Assembly: GCF_010095445.2 (NCBI RefSeq)
Contig: NZ_WFGV02000004.1
Coordinates: 143,327 to 207,326 of the forward strand
Reading direction: 5' to 3'
Length of the DNA: 64,000 nucleotides
From: Pseudomonas sp. TNT3
Lineage (GTDB): Bacteria > Pseudomonadota > Gammaproteobacteria > Pseudomonadales > Pseudomonadaceae
Positions 46,278 through 58,611 of the stretch are shown here, in pieces. A program made the position numbers and the translations under genes. Each line of letters opens with the position of its first letter. The first letter of the stretch is position 1. A model generated the notes under the pieces. It ran no database searches, was not told the DNA's origin, and was given only the letters and a program-made list of their open reading frames with translations.

Positions 46278-47304
46278 TCGCACACCGTTCAACGCCTGGT
46301 GGGGTACGCCGCTGGTCGGCGCGCTGGGCGGTTACCTGGCCAGTCTGATCGGCTGGCCATTGCCGTGGATGGTCGGGTCGTTGCTGGCGATCATCCTGGT
46401 GCGCTGCCTGACACCCTGGCAGCTGGCGGAAATCCCTGGTGGCCGCAAATGCGGCCAGTGGGTGGTCGGTATCGGTATCGGCCTGCACTTCACCCCGGTG
46501 GTGATGGAGCAGGTGCTGAGCCACTTCGGTTTGATCTTCTTCGGTGCGTTGGTCACCAGCCTGTCCGCCGTGGTCGGGGTCTGGTTGATGCGCCGTACCG
46601 GTGAAGATCGCGCCACCGCGTTTTTTTCCAGCATGCCTGGCGGCTCAGGCGAGATGGTCAACCTCGGCGCCCGCAACGGTGCAGTACTCAGCCGCGTCGC
46701 GGCCGGGCAAAGTTTGCGGGTGTTGGTGGTGGTTCTGTGTGTACCGGCAGCGTTCAAGTATTTGCTGGGCGACGGAGCACCGGTGTTTCACCCTTCCGCC
46801 GTCAACTGGTGGTGGCTGGCGGTTCTTTTCCCGGCAGGTGCCTTGGCTGCCTGGCTGTGGGAACGTCTGCGTCAACCCAACCCGTGGCTGTTCGGCCCTT
46901 TGCTGGTGAGTGCGGCGGTGAGCATTGGTTGGGATCTGCACATCGGATTGCCCGACGGCGGCAGCCAGATCGGCCAATGGCTCATCGGCAGTGGCCTGGG
47001 TTGCCACTTCAATCGACAGTTTTTCCGTCGCGCACCATCGTTCATGGGGCGCACCTTGATCGGCACGGTGCTGACCATGTTGATCGCAACCGTGGCGGCG
47101 CTGGGGTTGAGTGCGCTGACCCACCTGGATTTGCGTTCGCTGACACTGGGCATGATGCCCGGCGGCATTGCCGAGATGAGCCTCACGGCGGAGACCCTGC
47201 AACTGTCGGTGCCGTTGGTGACGGCGATGCAGGTGATGCGGCTGTTGTTTGTGTTGTTTCTGGCGGAGCCGTTGTTCAAGTACTGGAACCGTAGTCCAGA
47301 GTAA
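46270..47304 (+). CDS. AbrB-family (PF05145) integral membrane protein
   Basis: A 344-residue membrane protein with about ten TM helices in two halves, each with a similar motif (GGRKCGQWVVGIGIGLHFTP and GGSQIGQWLIGSGLGCHFNR). The family is annotated as AbrB/ammonia-monooxygenase-like; 'transcriptional regulator' labels are misleading. Start at the ATG 46270 inside the end of tctA, so it is a fourth gene of the tct operon. Its function is unknown. Confidence 0.85.
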   Translation: MSDRTPFNAWWGTPLVGALGGYLASLIGWPLPWMVGSLLAIILVRCLTPWQLAEIPGGRKCGQWVVGIGIGLHFTPVVMEQVLSHFGLIFFGALVTSLSAVVGVWLMRRTGEDRATAFFSSMPGGSGEMVNLGARNGAVLSRVAAGQSLRVLVVVLCVPAAFKYLLGDGAPVFHPSAVNWWWLAVLFPAGALAAWLWERLRQPNPWLFGPLLVSAAVSIGWDLHIGLPDGGSQIGQWLIGSGLGCHFNRQFFRRAPSFMGRTLIGTVLTMLIATVAALGLSALTHLDLRSLTLGMMPGGIAEMSLTAETLQLSVPLVTAMQVMRLLFVLFLAEPLFKYWNRSPE

Positions 47305-47319
47305 AGACCGAGTTGAAAT

Positions 47320-47393
47320 CATCGCCGGCAGGCGGGCTCCCACAGGTTTTGTGAAAACCATAGACCAATGTGGGAGCCCGCCTGCCGGCGATG
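47320..47393. repeat. REPIN (perfect 25-bp inverted REP pair)
   Basis: Arms CATCGCCGGCAGGCGGGCTC+CCACA and its exact reverse complement at 47320-47344 and 47369-47393, between the convergent tct operon and ung. The two arms are perfectly complementary over 25 bp. Confidence 0.93.
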
Positions 47394-47397
47394 CTTT

Positions 47398-48090
47398 TCA
47401 AACCGGCGGCAACCGCCACTCAATCGGCGTCTCGCCATTCTGCTCAAGAAATTTATTGGTCCGGCTGAAATGCCCGCAACCCAAAAACCCACGATAAGCC
47501 GACAGCGGCGACGGATGCACCGACGTCAGCACCAGGTGCTTGGTCGCATCGATCAGTTTCTGTTTACTCTGGGCATGCGCGCCCCACAGCATGAACACCA
47601 GATGCGGCTGATGCTGGCTGACCACCTCAATGATCCGGTCCGTAAAAAACTGCCAGCCCTTGTCCTTGTGCGCATTGGCACTTGCCCGCTCCACCGTCAT
47701 GGTGGTGTTGATCATCAGCACGCCTTGATCGGCCCAGCTTTGCAGGTAGCCATGGCTCGGGATGTCGATGTTCAAGTCGCGCTTCAACTCTTTATAGATG
47801 TTCACCAGCGAAGGCGGCGCCGGAACGCCCGGCTGCACCGAGAAACACAAGCCATGGGCCTGGCCCGGGCCGTGATAGGGGTCCTGCCCCAGGATGACGA
47901 CTTTCACCTTGTCCAGCGGCGTCGAGTTGAGCGCATTGAAAATCATCGGTCCCGGCGGATAGATCTCCTTGCCCGCCGCACGTTCCTGTTGCAGGAAGTT
48001 GCGCAACTCTGTCATGTAGGGCTGGTCGAACTCAGCACGCAGTGCCTCCTTCCAGCTCGGTTCGAGTTTGATACGGTCGTCAGCAGTCAT
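47398..48090 (-). CDS. ung: uracil-DNA glycosylase Ung
   Basis: A 230-residue family 1 UDG. Catalytic Asp in [20 protein letters not shown]; the DNA-intercalating loop in [20 protein letters not shown]. Start ATG at 48090. Confidence 0.97.
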   Translation of the reverse strand: MTADDRIKLEPSWKEALRAEFDQPYMTELRNFLQQERAAGKEIYPPGPMIFNALNSTPLDKVKVVILGQDPYHGPGQAHGLCFSVQPGVPAPPSLVNIYKELKRDLNIDIPSHGYLQSWADQGVLMINTTMTVERASANAHKDKGWQFFTDRIIEVVSQHQPHLVFMLWGAHAQSKQKLIDATKHLVLTSVHPSPLSAYRGFLGCGHFSRTNKFLEQNGETPIEWRLPPV

Positions 48091-48222
48091 GGTTACATCC
48101 GGCAAAAACAATGGGGCGAACCCTAAGAAGGCCCATCACGCTTGTCAATTGATCTGACGCAGAACCGGCACTTTCTTGCACAGCGATCATACTGAACGCT
48201 CAAATTCCCGATCGAGGTCACG

Positions 48223-49335
48223 ATGAATCTGCACTTCGAAGAACTCACCGGCACCGACGGCGCGCGCATCGGCGTTGCCAGCCTGGATGCCGAAAAGTCC
48301 CTCAACGCCCTGTCGTTGCCGATGATCAACGCCCTGAGCGATCAGCTGGACGCCTGGGCCAAGGAACCGCAAATCGTCTGCGTCCTCCTGCGCGGCAACG
48401 GGGCCAAGGCATTCTGCGCCGGCGGCGAAGTCCGTAGCCTGGTAGAAGCCTGCCGCGCGCATCCGGGTGAAGTACCGCCCCTGGCTGCACAGTTTTTTGC
48501 GGCGGAATACCGATTGGACTTCAACCTGCACACCTATCCCAAACCGCTGATTTGCTGGGGACACGGCTACGTGCTCGGCGGCGGCATGGGTTTGCTGCAA
48601 GGGGCGAGCATCCGGATTGTTACGCCCAGCAGTCGCTTGGCGATGCCGGAAATCAGTATTGGCCTCTACCCCGATGTTGGCGCCAGCTGGTTCCTGTCCC
48701 GCCTGCCCGGCAAGCTCGGCTTGTTTCTCGGTTTGACCGGTGCACACATGAATGGTCGCGATGCCATTGATCTGGACCTGGCCGACCGCTTCCTGCTCGA
48801 TGAACAACAGGAACAGCTGATTGAAGGCCTGTTGCAGTTGAATTGGCAGGAGCAGACATCAATGCAGCTCAACAGCCTGCTCAAGGCCTTGCAACAGGAA
48901 GCCCTTGGGCAAATGCCCGAGGCTCAATGGCTGCCCAGACGCCAGCAAATCGACGAGCTTCTGGATGTCAGCGACGTACGTTGCGCCTGGAAGGCCATCA
49001 GCCAACAGCGCGATCACACGGACCTGTTACTCAGTCGCGCCGCCCGAACCATGAGCGAAGGTTCACCGCTGACCGCGCACCTGGTGTGGGAGCAGATCAT
49101 CCGCGCCCGACACCTGTCGCTCGCGCAGGTTTTCCAGATGGAATACACCCTGAGTCTCAACTGCTGCCGACACCCCGAGTTCAGCGAAGGCGTGCGGGCG
49201 CGATTGATCGACAAGGATCAGAAGCCGCACTGGCATTGGCCAGACATCAACACCGTGCCAGATGCTGTGGTCGAAGCGCACTTCCACAAGGCTTGGGAAG
49301 GCCGGCATCCTTTGGCGGATCTGGGGGAATACTGA
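48223..49335 (+). CDS. enoyl-CoA hydratase/isomerase, 3-hydroxyisobutyryl-CoA hydrolase-like
   Basis: A 370-residue crotonase of the longer ECH_2 group. Oxyanion motifs are KAFCAGGEVRSLVEAC and WGHGYVLGGGMGLLQGAS; the acid segment MPEISIGLYPDVGASWFLSRLPG (shown in part) contains both the Glu and the Asp of HIBCH-type hydrolases. The C-terminal 120 residues match the ECH_2 extension. It may act in valine breakdown; a neighbouring mmsA/mmsB pair, common in Pseudomonas, is not in the window. Confidence 0.87.
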   Translation: MNLHFEELTGTDGARIGVASLDAEKSLNALSLPMINALSDQLDAWAKEPQIVCVLLRGNGAKAFCAGGEVRSLVEACRAHPGEVPPLAAQFFAAEYRLDFNLHTYPKPLICWGHGYVLGGGMGLLQGASIRIVTPSSRLAMPEISIGLYPDVGASWFLSRLPGKLGLFLGLTGAHMNGRDAIDLDLADRFLLDEQQEQLIEGLLQLNWQEQTSMQLNSLLKALQQEALGQMPEAQWLPRRQQIDELLDVSDVRCAWKAISQQRDHTDLLLSRAARTMSEGSPLTAHLVWEQIIRARHLSLAQVFQMEYTLSLNCCRHPEFSEGVRARLIDKDQKPHWHWPDINTVPDAVVEAHFHKAWEGRHPLADLGEY

Positions 49336-49340
49336 ACGAA

Positions 49341-49432
49341 ATGTGGGAGCGAGCCTGCTCGCGATGACGGCGTATCAGCCAACTTTAAGGTCGACTGATA
49401 CATCGCAATCGCGAGCAGGCTCGCTCTCACAT
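49341..49432. repeat. REPIN
   Basis: Arms ATGTGGGAGCGAGCCTGCTC at 49341-49360 onward and the near-complement ending CTCGCTCTCACAT at 49432, one mismatch in the GTGGGAG box, between convergent genes. Confidence 0.9.
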
Positions 49433-49447
49433 GGATTTTTCTACAAC

Positions 49448-49900
49448 CTAGCGATGACCACCCCGTCCACCATTGTCACCACGGCCGTTGTGATCGCCTC
49501 GTCCACCGTGATTATTGTTACGCCCGCCCCCTCGATAGTCATTGTTCCCACCGCGATTGCGGCCGTCCCACCCATGATTCTGATGAGCCCGATAATGCGC
49601 CCGTGGCGCCGACTGGTAATAGCGCGGTGCCGGTTGATAAACCCGCGGCTGGTGGTAATACCGGGGGGTTGGCTGGTAGTACCGCGCCGGAGGGGCGTAG
49701 TACCGGCGAGGCTGGGTGTAATAGCCTCCGCCGCCTGAATAGTAAGTGGCGCCACTTGAGTAATAGGCAGGTGCTGGCGAGGTGTAGACCTCGGAACTGT
49801 AGTAGCTGGATCCTCCATCGGAATAAGGCACGCACGCCCCTAAGGACAATCCCACTACTGCAATAAGAAGAATTCGGCGGAGCTGTTTTCGACAGAGCAT
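49448..49900 (-). CDS. Tyr/Pro-rich and Gly/Asn/Arg-rich lipoprotein
   Basis: A 150-residue protein. Start at 49900 (MLCRKQLRRILLIAVVGLSL), lipobox LSLGAC, then a low-complexity mature part: Tyr/Pro/Ser repeats (ARYYQPTPRYYHQPRVYQP) followed by a Gly/Asn/Arg/His-rich tail. No enzyme domain. It is likely a surface or periplasmic structural lipoprotein; the function is unknown. Confidence 0.75.
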   Translation of the reverse strand: MLCRKQLRRILLIAVVGLSLGACVPYSDGGSSYYSSEVYTSPAPAYYSSGATYYSGGGGYYTQPRRYYAPPARYYQPTPRYYHQPRVYQPAPRYYQSAPRAHYRAHQNHGWDGRNRGGNNDYRGGGRNNNHGGRGDHNGRGDNGGRGGHR

Positions 49901-50338
49901 GGCGGCCTCCTGGACCGCGAGTGAGCCATACCAGCGACGCTGGCAGGCGACAGTCAATTATTCGGTGACTGTCGAAAGATAAGACATCGATTTCAGAATC
50001 TGGTGCGCCCCAGCAACAAGTTGAAACATCTAGCCGATGAAAGGTTTTTCATACATTCACTGGCTGATTGATGGTTCAGCCTGCTGTATCCACCGCTGAA
50101 ATGAAGCGGCCCGTGTTCGGCGTGTATTGGCTACACGCCACCGTCCTGACATCAGCAGTGTGGACGTTCCATTGCAGTGCATCTCTGCACCATCCCAAGG
50201 CAATCAACCCTGCACCCCTTATCGACTATGCAGCTGAACGCCCACGCTAGAGCCTTCAGACGGACTTGGCACGCCTCTCGCTTTAACAATCACGTGCAGG
50301 AGTCACTACAGGTTCGCGGCACCACAATTTGCAATGGC
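49901..50338. other. non-coding leader region upstream of the guanidine riboswitch
   Basis: About 440 bp with no supportable gene; a 60-codon frame at 50068 shows no family signal. It must carry the promoters of the lipoprotein gene and of the guanidine operon. A small dyad GACAGTCA...TGACTGTC occurs at 49949-49976. Confidence 0.55.
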
Positions 50339-50432
50339 TGACTAGGGTTCCGGCTCGCTAAGGCGAGTGACTGGTCCGAGAGTTGGCGACCTCCAGTTGA
50401 GGTTACACGGCGGGACAAAAGCCCGGGAGACA
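50339..50432 (+). promoter_or_regulatory. guanidine-I riboswitch (ykkC class, subtype 1)
   Basis: Conserved elements in order: ACTAGGGTTCCG at 50341-50352, GGTCCGAGAG at 50373-50382, ACACGG at 50405-50410 and GGGACAAAAGCCCGGGAGA at 50412-50430. These match the ykkC/guanidine-I consensus. It ends 60 bp before the first gene; a short hairpin CACCG-CTAG-CGGTG at 50436-50449 could be part of the expression platform. Guanidine binding should turn the operon on. Confidence 0.93.
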
Positions 50433-50492
50433 AGCCACCGCTAGCGGTGCCGCGTTGCCTCCTGTCCGCCCTTGATCAACTGGAGAACCACC

Positions 50493-51560
50493 ATGTCCCA
50501 GCTTCGTTTACCCACCCTGCTCGCCGCTGCATTCGCAGCCTTTGTGAGCCTCTCATCCCAAGCCGCGCAAAAAGACCACTTCAGCGTCTGCTGGACGATC
50601 TATGCCGGCTGGATGCCCTGGGAGTACGCGGGCAGCCAAGGCATCGTCGACAAATGGGCGAAGAAATACGGCATCAAGATCGATGTGGTACAGCTCAATG
50701 ACTATGTCGAATCCATCAATCAATACACTGCCGGCCAGTTCGACGGTTGCACCATGACCAACATGGACGCGCTGACCATCCCGGCGGCCGGCGGCGTCGA
50801 CAGCACCGCGCTGATCGTCAGCGACTTCTCCAATGGCAATGACGGCATCGTACTTAAAGGCGAGGGCAAAAAAGTCACCGACCTAAAAGGCATGGACGTC
50901 AATCTGGTCGAACTGTCGGTGTCCCACTACCTGCTCGCCCGGGCGCTGGATTCCGTCGATCTCGCCGAGAAAGATTTGAAAGTGGTGAACACCTCCGACG
51001 CCGACATCTCGGCAGCTTTCAACACGGATCAGGTCAACGCCGTCACCACCTGGAACCCGATGCTCTCGGACATCAAGGCCAAGCCCGGTGTGACCGAAGT
51101 CTTCAACTCCAGCCAGATCCCCGGCGAAATCATGGACATGATGGTGGTCAACAGCGCCACGCTCAAAGACAACCCGGCCCTGGGCAAAGCATTGACCGGT
51201 GCGTGGTTCGAAGTGGTCGAGTTGATGAACGCGAAAAATGCCGCCAGCAAAGCTGCGCTCGAACACATGGCCAAAGCCTCAGGCACCGATTTGGCCGGCT
51301 TCCAGTCCCAACTCGACACCACCAAATTGTTCGCCACACCGCAGGAAGCCCTCGCCTTCACCACCAGCAAACAGTTGCCGGACACCATGCGCAAGGTCGC
51401 CGAATTCTCGTTCCAGCACGGTTTGCTGGGTGAAGGTGCGAAGGACACCAGCGCCGTCGGCATGGCCTTCGCCAACGGCGTGACCAGCGGCGACAAAGCC
51501 AACCTCAAGCTGCGCTTCGACCCGAGCTACGTGCAAATGGCGGCCGACGCCAAGCTGTAA
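50493..51560 (+). CDS. ABC transporter substrate-binding protein of the guanidine/urea carboxylase operon
   Basis: A 355-residue NitT/TauT-type periplasmic binding protein (the one often named 'putative urea ABC transporter'). Signal peptide ends near SSQAAQK; then FSVCWTIYAGWMPWEYAG, a conserved start for this subgroup. Start ATG at 50493 with a GGAG site; the upstream TTG is rejected. It is the first gene under the riboswitch; the true ligand is probably guanidine. Confidence 0.9.
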   Translation: MSQLRLPTLLAAAFAAFVSLSSQAAQKDHFSVCWTIYAGWMPWEYAGSQGIVDKWAKKYGIKIDVVQLNDYVESINQYTAGQFDGCTMTNMDALTIPAAGGVDSTALIVSDFSNGNDGIVLKGEGKKVTDLKGMDVNLVELSVSHYLLARALDSVDLAEKDLKVVNTSDADISAAFNTDQVNAVTTWNPMLSDIKAKPGVTEVFNSSQIPGEIMDMMVVNSATLKDNPALGKALTGAWFEVVELMNAKNAASKAALEHMAKASGTDLAGFQSQLDTTKLFATPQEALAFTTSKQLPDTMRKVAEFSFQHGLLGEGAKDTSAVGMAFANGVTSGDKANLKLRFDPSYVQMAADAKL

Positions 51561-51570
51561 TCAGGAGGAC

Positions 51571-52392
51571 ATGGCCATGCGCCTGATCAATCGCCACCCG
51601 GATCGCCCGAGTCGCCTGTTACTGGTGATCCTGCCCTTCGCCCTGGTGCTGTTCGCCTACTTCATGGGCTCGGCAGAGCGGCTGATGGACAACCCCAACG
51701 ACAAGCTGCTGCCCAGCGCCGTGCAAATGACCGACGCGGTCAAACGCCTGGCGTTCACTGCGGATACCCGCACCGGGGATTACCTGCTGTGGCAGGACAC
51801 CGCGTCCAGCCTGCGACGCTTGGCTATTGGCCTGGGCATCAGCGCGATTGCCGGACTTTGCCTGGGCATCGCCGCCGGCACGCTACCGCTGTTTGGGGCG
51901 CCGCTGTCCCCCTTGCTGACGGTGCTGTCGATGGTGCCACCGCTGGCGATCCTGCCGATTCTGTTCATCGTGTTCGGGCTGGGCGAATTGTCGAAAGTGA
52001 TGCTGATCGTGATTGGTATCACCCCCTGCCTGGCCCGTGACCTGGAACAGCGCGCCCGGGAAATTCCGGTCGAACTGCTGATCAAGGCCCAGACCCTCGG
52101 CGCATCCACCTGGACCTTGATGTTGCGCGTGGTGCTGCCTCAACTATTGCCGCGCCTGTTGATCTCGTTGCGCCTGATGTTGGGCTCGGCGTGGTTGTTC
52201 CTCATCGCCGCCGAAGCCATTGCCTCCACCGACGGTCTCGGTTACCGGATTTTCCTGGTGCGCCGTTACCTGGCAATGGACGTGATCCTGCCGTACGTGG
52301 TGTGGATCACCCTGCTCGCCTGGCTGATGGATTGGGGCCTCAAGCGCCTGACCCGGCGTGCGTTCCCCTGGCACGAAGGTGCCTCCAAATGA
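51571..52392 (+). CDS. ABC transporter permease (guanidine/urea-type importer)
   Basis: A 273-residue BPD_transp_1 permease with about six TM helices. The EAA loop region is AREIPVELLIKAQTLGAST. It starts 10 bp after the binding protein; an in-frame ATG at 51577 is an alternative start. Confidence 0.9.
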   Translation: MAMRLINRHPDRPSRLLLVILPFALVLFAYFMGSAERLMDNPNDKLLPSAVQMTDAVKRLAFTADTRTGDYLLWQDTASSLRRLAIGLGISAIAGLCLGIAAGTLPLFGAPLSPLLTVLSMVPPLAILPILFIVFGLGELSKVMLIVIGITPCLARDLEQRAREIPVELLIKAQTLGASTWTLMLRVVLPQLLPRLLISLRLMLGSAWLFLIAAEAIASTDGLGYRIFLVRRYLAMDVILPYVVWITLLAWLMDWGLKRLTRRAFPWHEGASK

Positions 52393-52411
52393 GTTCCGAA
52401 GGAGCCCGCGC

Positions 52412-53200
52412 ATGAGCTTCATCACGGTGAAAAACGTCTGGCAGCAATACGCCGATCAGGTGGTGCTCGAAGGCTTGAACCTGAACGTCAACGAGGGGGA
52501 GTTCTGCACCCTGGTCGGCGCATCCGGGTGCGGCAAGTCGACCTTCCTGCGCCTGTTGCTCGGCCAGGAACGCGCCAGTCGCGGAGAGATACTGCTCGAC
52601 GGCCAGGCTTTGGCCAGCGAACCGGATTCGAGCCGTGGCGTGGTGTTCCAGCGCTACTCGGTGTTCCCGCACCTGACAGTGCTGGACAACGTCGCCCTCG
52701 GCCTGGAGCTGCCCCGCTCGCCGTTACTCGGTCGGTTGTTTGGCAGCGCCAAAAAAGACGCCCGCGAACAGGCCTCGGTACTGCTGCACAAAGTCGGCCT
52801 CGGTCATGCGCTGGACAGGTATCCGGCGCAGCTGTCCGGCGGCATGCAGCAACGACTGGCCATCGCTCAGGCGCTGATCATGAAACCGCGGGTATTACTG
52901 CTCGACGAACCCTTCGGCGCCCTCGATCCGGGCATCCGCAAAGACATGCACGGCCTCCTGCTGGAGCTGTGGCGCGAGACGCAATTGACGGTGTTCATGG
53001 TCACCCATGACCTGTCCGAAGGCTTCAGCCTGGGCACGCGTTTGCTGGTGTTCGACAAGGTCCGCGTCGACCCGCACGCCCCCGGCGCCTATGGCGCGCG
53101 CATCACCTACGACATCCCTTTGAACAGCGACCGCCGCGTCAATCGCGCCGCCGTCGACGCCTTGCCGACGCCGTTGGCAGGCCTGCTTCGTACCGCTTAG
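52412..53200 (+). CDS. ABC transporter ATP-binding protein (guanidine/urea-type importer)
   Basis: A 262-residue ATPase: Walker A GASGCGKST, Q-loop VFQRYSVFPHLTVLDN, signature LSGGMQQRLAIAQAL, Walker B VLLLDEPFGALD, H-loop VTHDLSEG. The ATG at 52412 has a GGAG site; the longer frame lies within the permease gene's end. Confidence 0.94.
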   Translation: MSFITVKNVWQQYADQVVLEGLNLNVNEGEFCTLVGASGCGKSTFLRLLLGQERASRGEILLDGQALASEPDSSRGVVFQRYSVFPHLTVLDNVALGLELPRSPLLGRLFGSAKKDAREQASVLLHKVGLGHALDRYPAQLSGGMQQRLAIAQALIMKPRVLLLDEPFGALDPGIRKDMHGLLLELWRETQLTVFMVTHDLSEGFSLGTRLLVFDKVRVDPHAPGAYGARITYDIPLNSDRRVNRAAVDALPTPLAGLLRTA

Positions 53201-53212
53201 AGGAGTTTGCAC

Positions 53213-53938
53213 ATGACTGATTCGACCCAACTGTTCCCGGTCTTCGCCGAAGAAACGCTCCCTGGCGGCGGCCATCGTTCTTTCATCATGAAACGCGGTC
53301 AGCTGCTACGCCTGACCGACCTGCGCGGCGGTGCCAATGTCAGCCTGACGTTACTCAACGCGAACGAAAAAACCGAGCGCCTGAACCTGCCCGACAGCCT
53401 CAAATGCCAACACACCGCCAAGCTCACCACCGGCCATTGCCTGTACTCGGACATGGGCCGCGTGCTGGCCGCCATTACCGCCGACACCTGTGGCTGGAGC
53501 GACAGCCTCGGTGGCGTGCTCTGCGCTGAAGAAGTCGCGCAAAAATACGGCGCCGGTCGCTATCAGGAACTGCGTAACGGTTTCTTCCGCAACGGCACTG
53601 ACAACCTGCTGGTGGAGCTGGGCAAATGGGGGTTGGGCCTGTCCGACTTGCTGATGACGCTCAATCTTTTCAGCCGGGTCAACGTCGATGAGGCCGGGCA
53701 TTTTCACTTCGTCGAGGGTAACTCCAAAGCCGGTGACTACATCGAGTTGTACGCCCCCATGGACACGCTGGTGGTGCTCACCGCCTTGCAACACCCGATG
53801 GACCCCTCCCCTGACTACGCACCAAAACCCTTGAAGCTCAGCTGGATGAAGGCTGACGCCAGCGTCGCCGAACACTGCCGCACCTCGCGCCCGGAAAACG
53901 AGCGCGGCTTCATCAACACCGACCGTCTGTTCGCCTGA
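53213..53938 (+). CDS. carboxyguanidine deiminase subunit (urea carboxylase-associated protein 2 type, DUF1989)
   Basis: A 241-residue DUF1989 protein. With the next gene it forms the pair once called urea carboxylase-associated proteins and now known as the carboxyguanidine deiminase CgdAB, which turns carboxyguanidine into allophanate and ammonia. Against its partner it has [12 protein letters not shown] where the partner has the metal-type [12 protein letters not shown], and NGTDN where the partner has SCRDN, so it lacks a His and a Cys of the putative metal site. Start ATG at 53213, 12 bp after the ATPase stop. Confidence 0.88.
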   Translation: MTDSTQLFPVFAEETLPGGGHRSFIMKRGQLLRLTDLRGGANVSLTLLNANEKTERLNLPDSLKCQHTAKLTTGHCLYSDMGRVLAAITADTCGWSDSLGGVLCAEEVAQKYGAGRYQELRNGFFRNGTDNLLVELGKWGLGLSDLLMTLNLFSRVNVDEAGHFHFVEGNSKAGDYIELYAPMDTLVVLTALQHPMDPSPDYAPKPLKLSWMKADASVAEHCRTSRPENERGFINTDRLFA

Positions 53939-53949
53939 GGATCGCTGCC

Positions 53950-54591
53950 ATGTCACTCGCTATTGCAACCGCACAACCACAGCCTGAAAACGCGGTGTAT
54001 CGCGCCAAGGTCCCGGCTGGCGAACCCTTCCTGACGGAGGTCAAGGCTGGCCAGACCCTGCGCATCCTCGATCTGGAAGGCAATCAAGCCGTCGACACCC
54101 TGTTCTACAGCGTGGCCAATCCGAAAGAACGCTACGACGTACAGCGCACGTTGCGCCGGCAGAACAGCGTCTACCTGAGCACCGGCAGCGTGCTCTATTC
54201 CAACCTCGGCAAACCAATGCTGACCATCGTCGCCGACACCTGCGGACGCCACGACACCCTAGGCGGCGCGTGCGCCCAAGAGAGCAACACCGTGCGCTAT
54301 GCCCTGGAAAAACGCTACATGCACAGCTGCCGTGACAACTACCTGCGCGCCTGCGTCCACGATGGTCGACTGGGCAAGGGCGACATCGGGCCGAACATCA
54401 ATTTCTTCATGAACGTACCGGTCACAGCGGACGGCGGACTGACCTTCGAAGACGGGATTTCAGCGCCAGGCAAATACGTCGACCTGCGCGCCGAGATGGA
54501 CGTGATTGTGCTGATTTCCAACTGCCCGCAACTGAACAACCCCTGCAACGCCTACAACCCGACCCCGGCGGAGATCCTGGTATGGAACTGA
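53950..54591 (+). CDS. carboxyguanidine deiminase subunit (urea carboxylase-associated protein 1 type, DUF1989)
   Basis: A 213-residue DUF1989 protein with Cys98, His101, Cys108 and Cys127 in [17 protein letters not shown] and [12 protein letters not shown], the likely metal-binding residues, so it is the better candidate for the catalytic subunit of CgdAB. It is 11 bp after its partner. A 305-bp gap with a REPIN separates it from the carboxylase. Confidence 0.88.
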   Translation: MSLAIATAQPQPENAVYRAKVPAGEPFLTEVKAGQTLRILDLEGNQAVDTLFYSVANPKERYDVQRTLRRQNSVYLSTGSVLYSNLGKPMLTIVADTCGRHDTLGGACAQESNTVRYALEKRYMHSCRDNYLRACVHDGRLGKGDIGPNINFFMNVPVTADGGLTFEDGISAPGKYVDLRAEMDVIVLISNCPQLNNPCNAYNPTPAEILVWN

Positions 54592-54896
54592 AAATGACGC
54601 GGTTGCGTAAATGGCTGTTCAGCCTGTGCCAGGCCCGCTCCGGGCAGTGCCTGAAAAAACCCTGAAACCACCCAACCTGTGGGAGCTGGCTTGCCAGCGA
54701 TGGCGATGTGGCAGTCGACATCCATTTCAAATGTGCCGACGCCATCGCGAGCAGGCTCGCTCCCACAAGGGACTGCGCTGTTCTGAAGAGAATTGTTTTT
54801 GCCGCCCGAGGACGACCCCGGCGCTTATCGAAAAACTGCGGGACGGCCCGCATCCCAGGTCGAGGCTGATACGCAATCGCCTCCGGGGGTTATGCC
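54592..54896. other. intergenic region within the guanidine operon
   Basis: 305 bp holding a REPIN (54676-54770) between the deiminase and carboxylase genes. No second riboswitch or terminator with a T-run was seen. The REPIN hairpin could change the ratio of upstream to downstream mRNA. Confidence 0.7.
54676..54770. repeat. REPIN inside the guanidine operon
   Basis: Arms CTGTGGGAGCTGGCTTGCCA... at 54678 and ...GCAGGCTCGCTCCCACAAGG ending 54770. The outer GTGGGAG/CTCCCAC boxes pair perfectly; the inner parts differ, the mark of two different REP subtypes. Confidence 0.88.
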
Positions 54897-58586
<3,690 letters not shown>

Positions 58587-58611
58587 AACCATTTCTAAAA
58601 GGATCAATGCC

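Noticed and set aside
44943..46292. 449-codon minus-strand open frame rich in His, Gln and Asp
   Set aside because: Mirror image of the membrane-protein gene tctA; composition is that expected for antisense of hydrophobic codons.
50068..50250. 60-codon plus-strand frame before the riboswitch
   Set aside because: No ribosome site or recognisable sequence; it lies in the leader region and ends before the conserved riboswitch elements.
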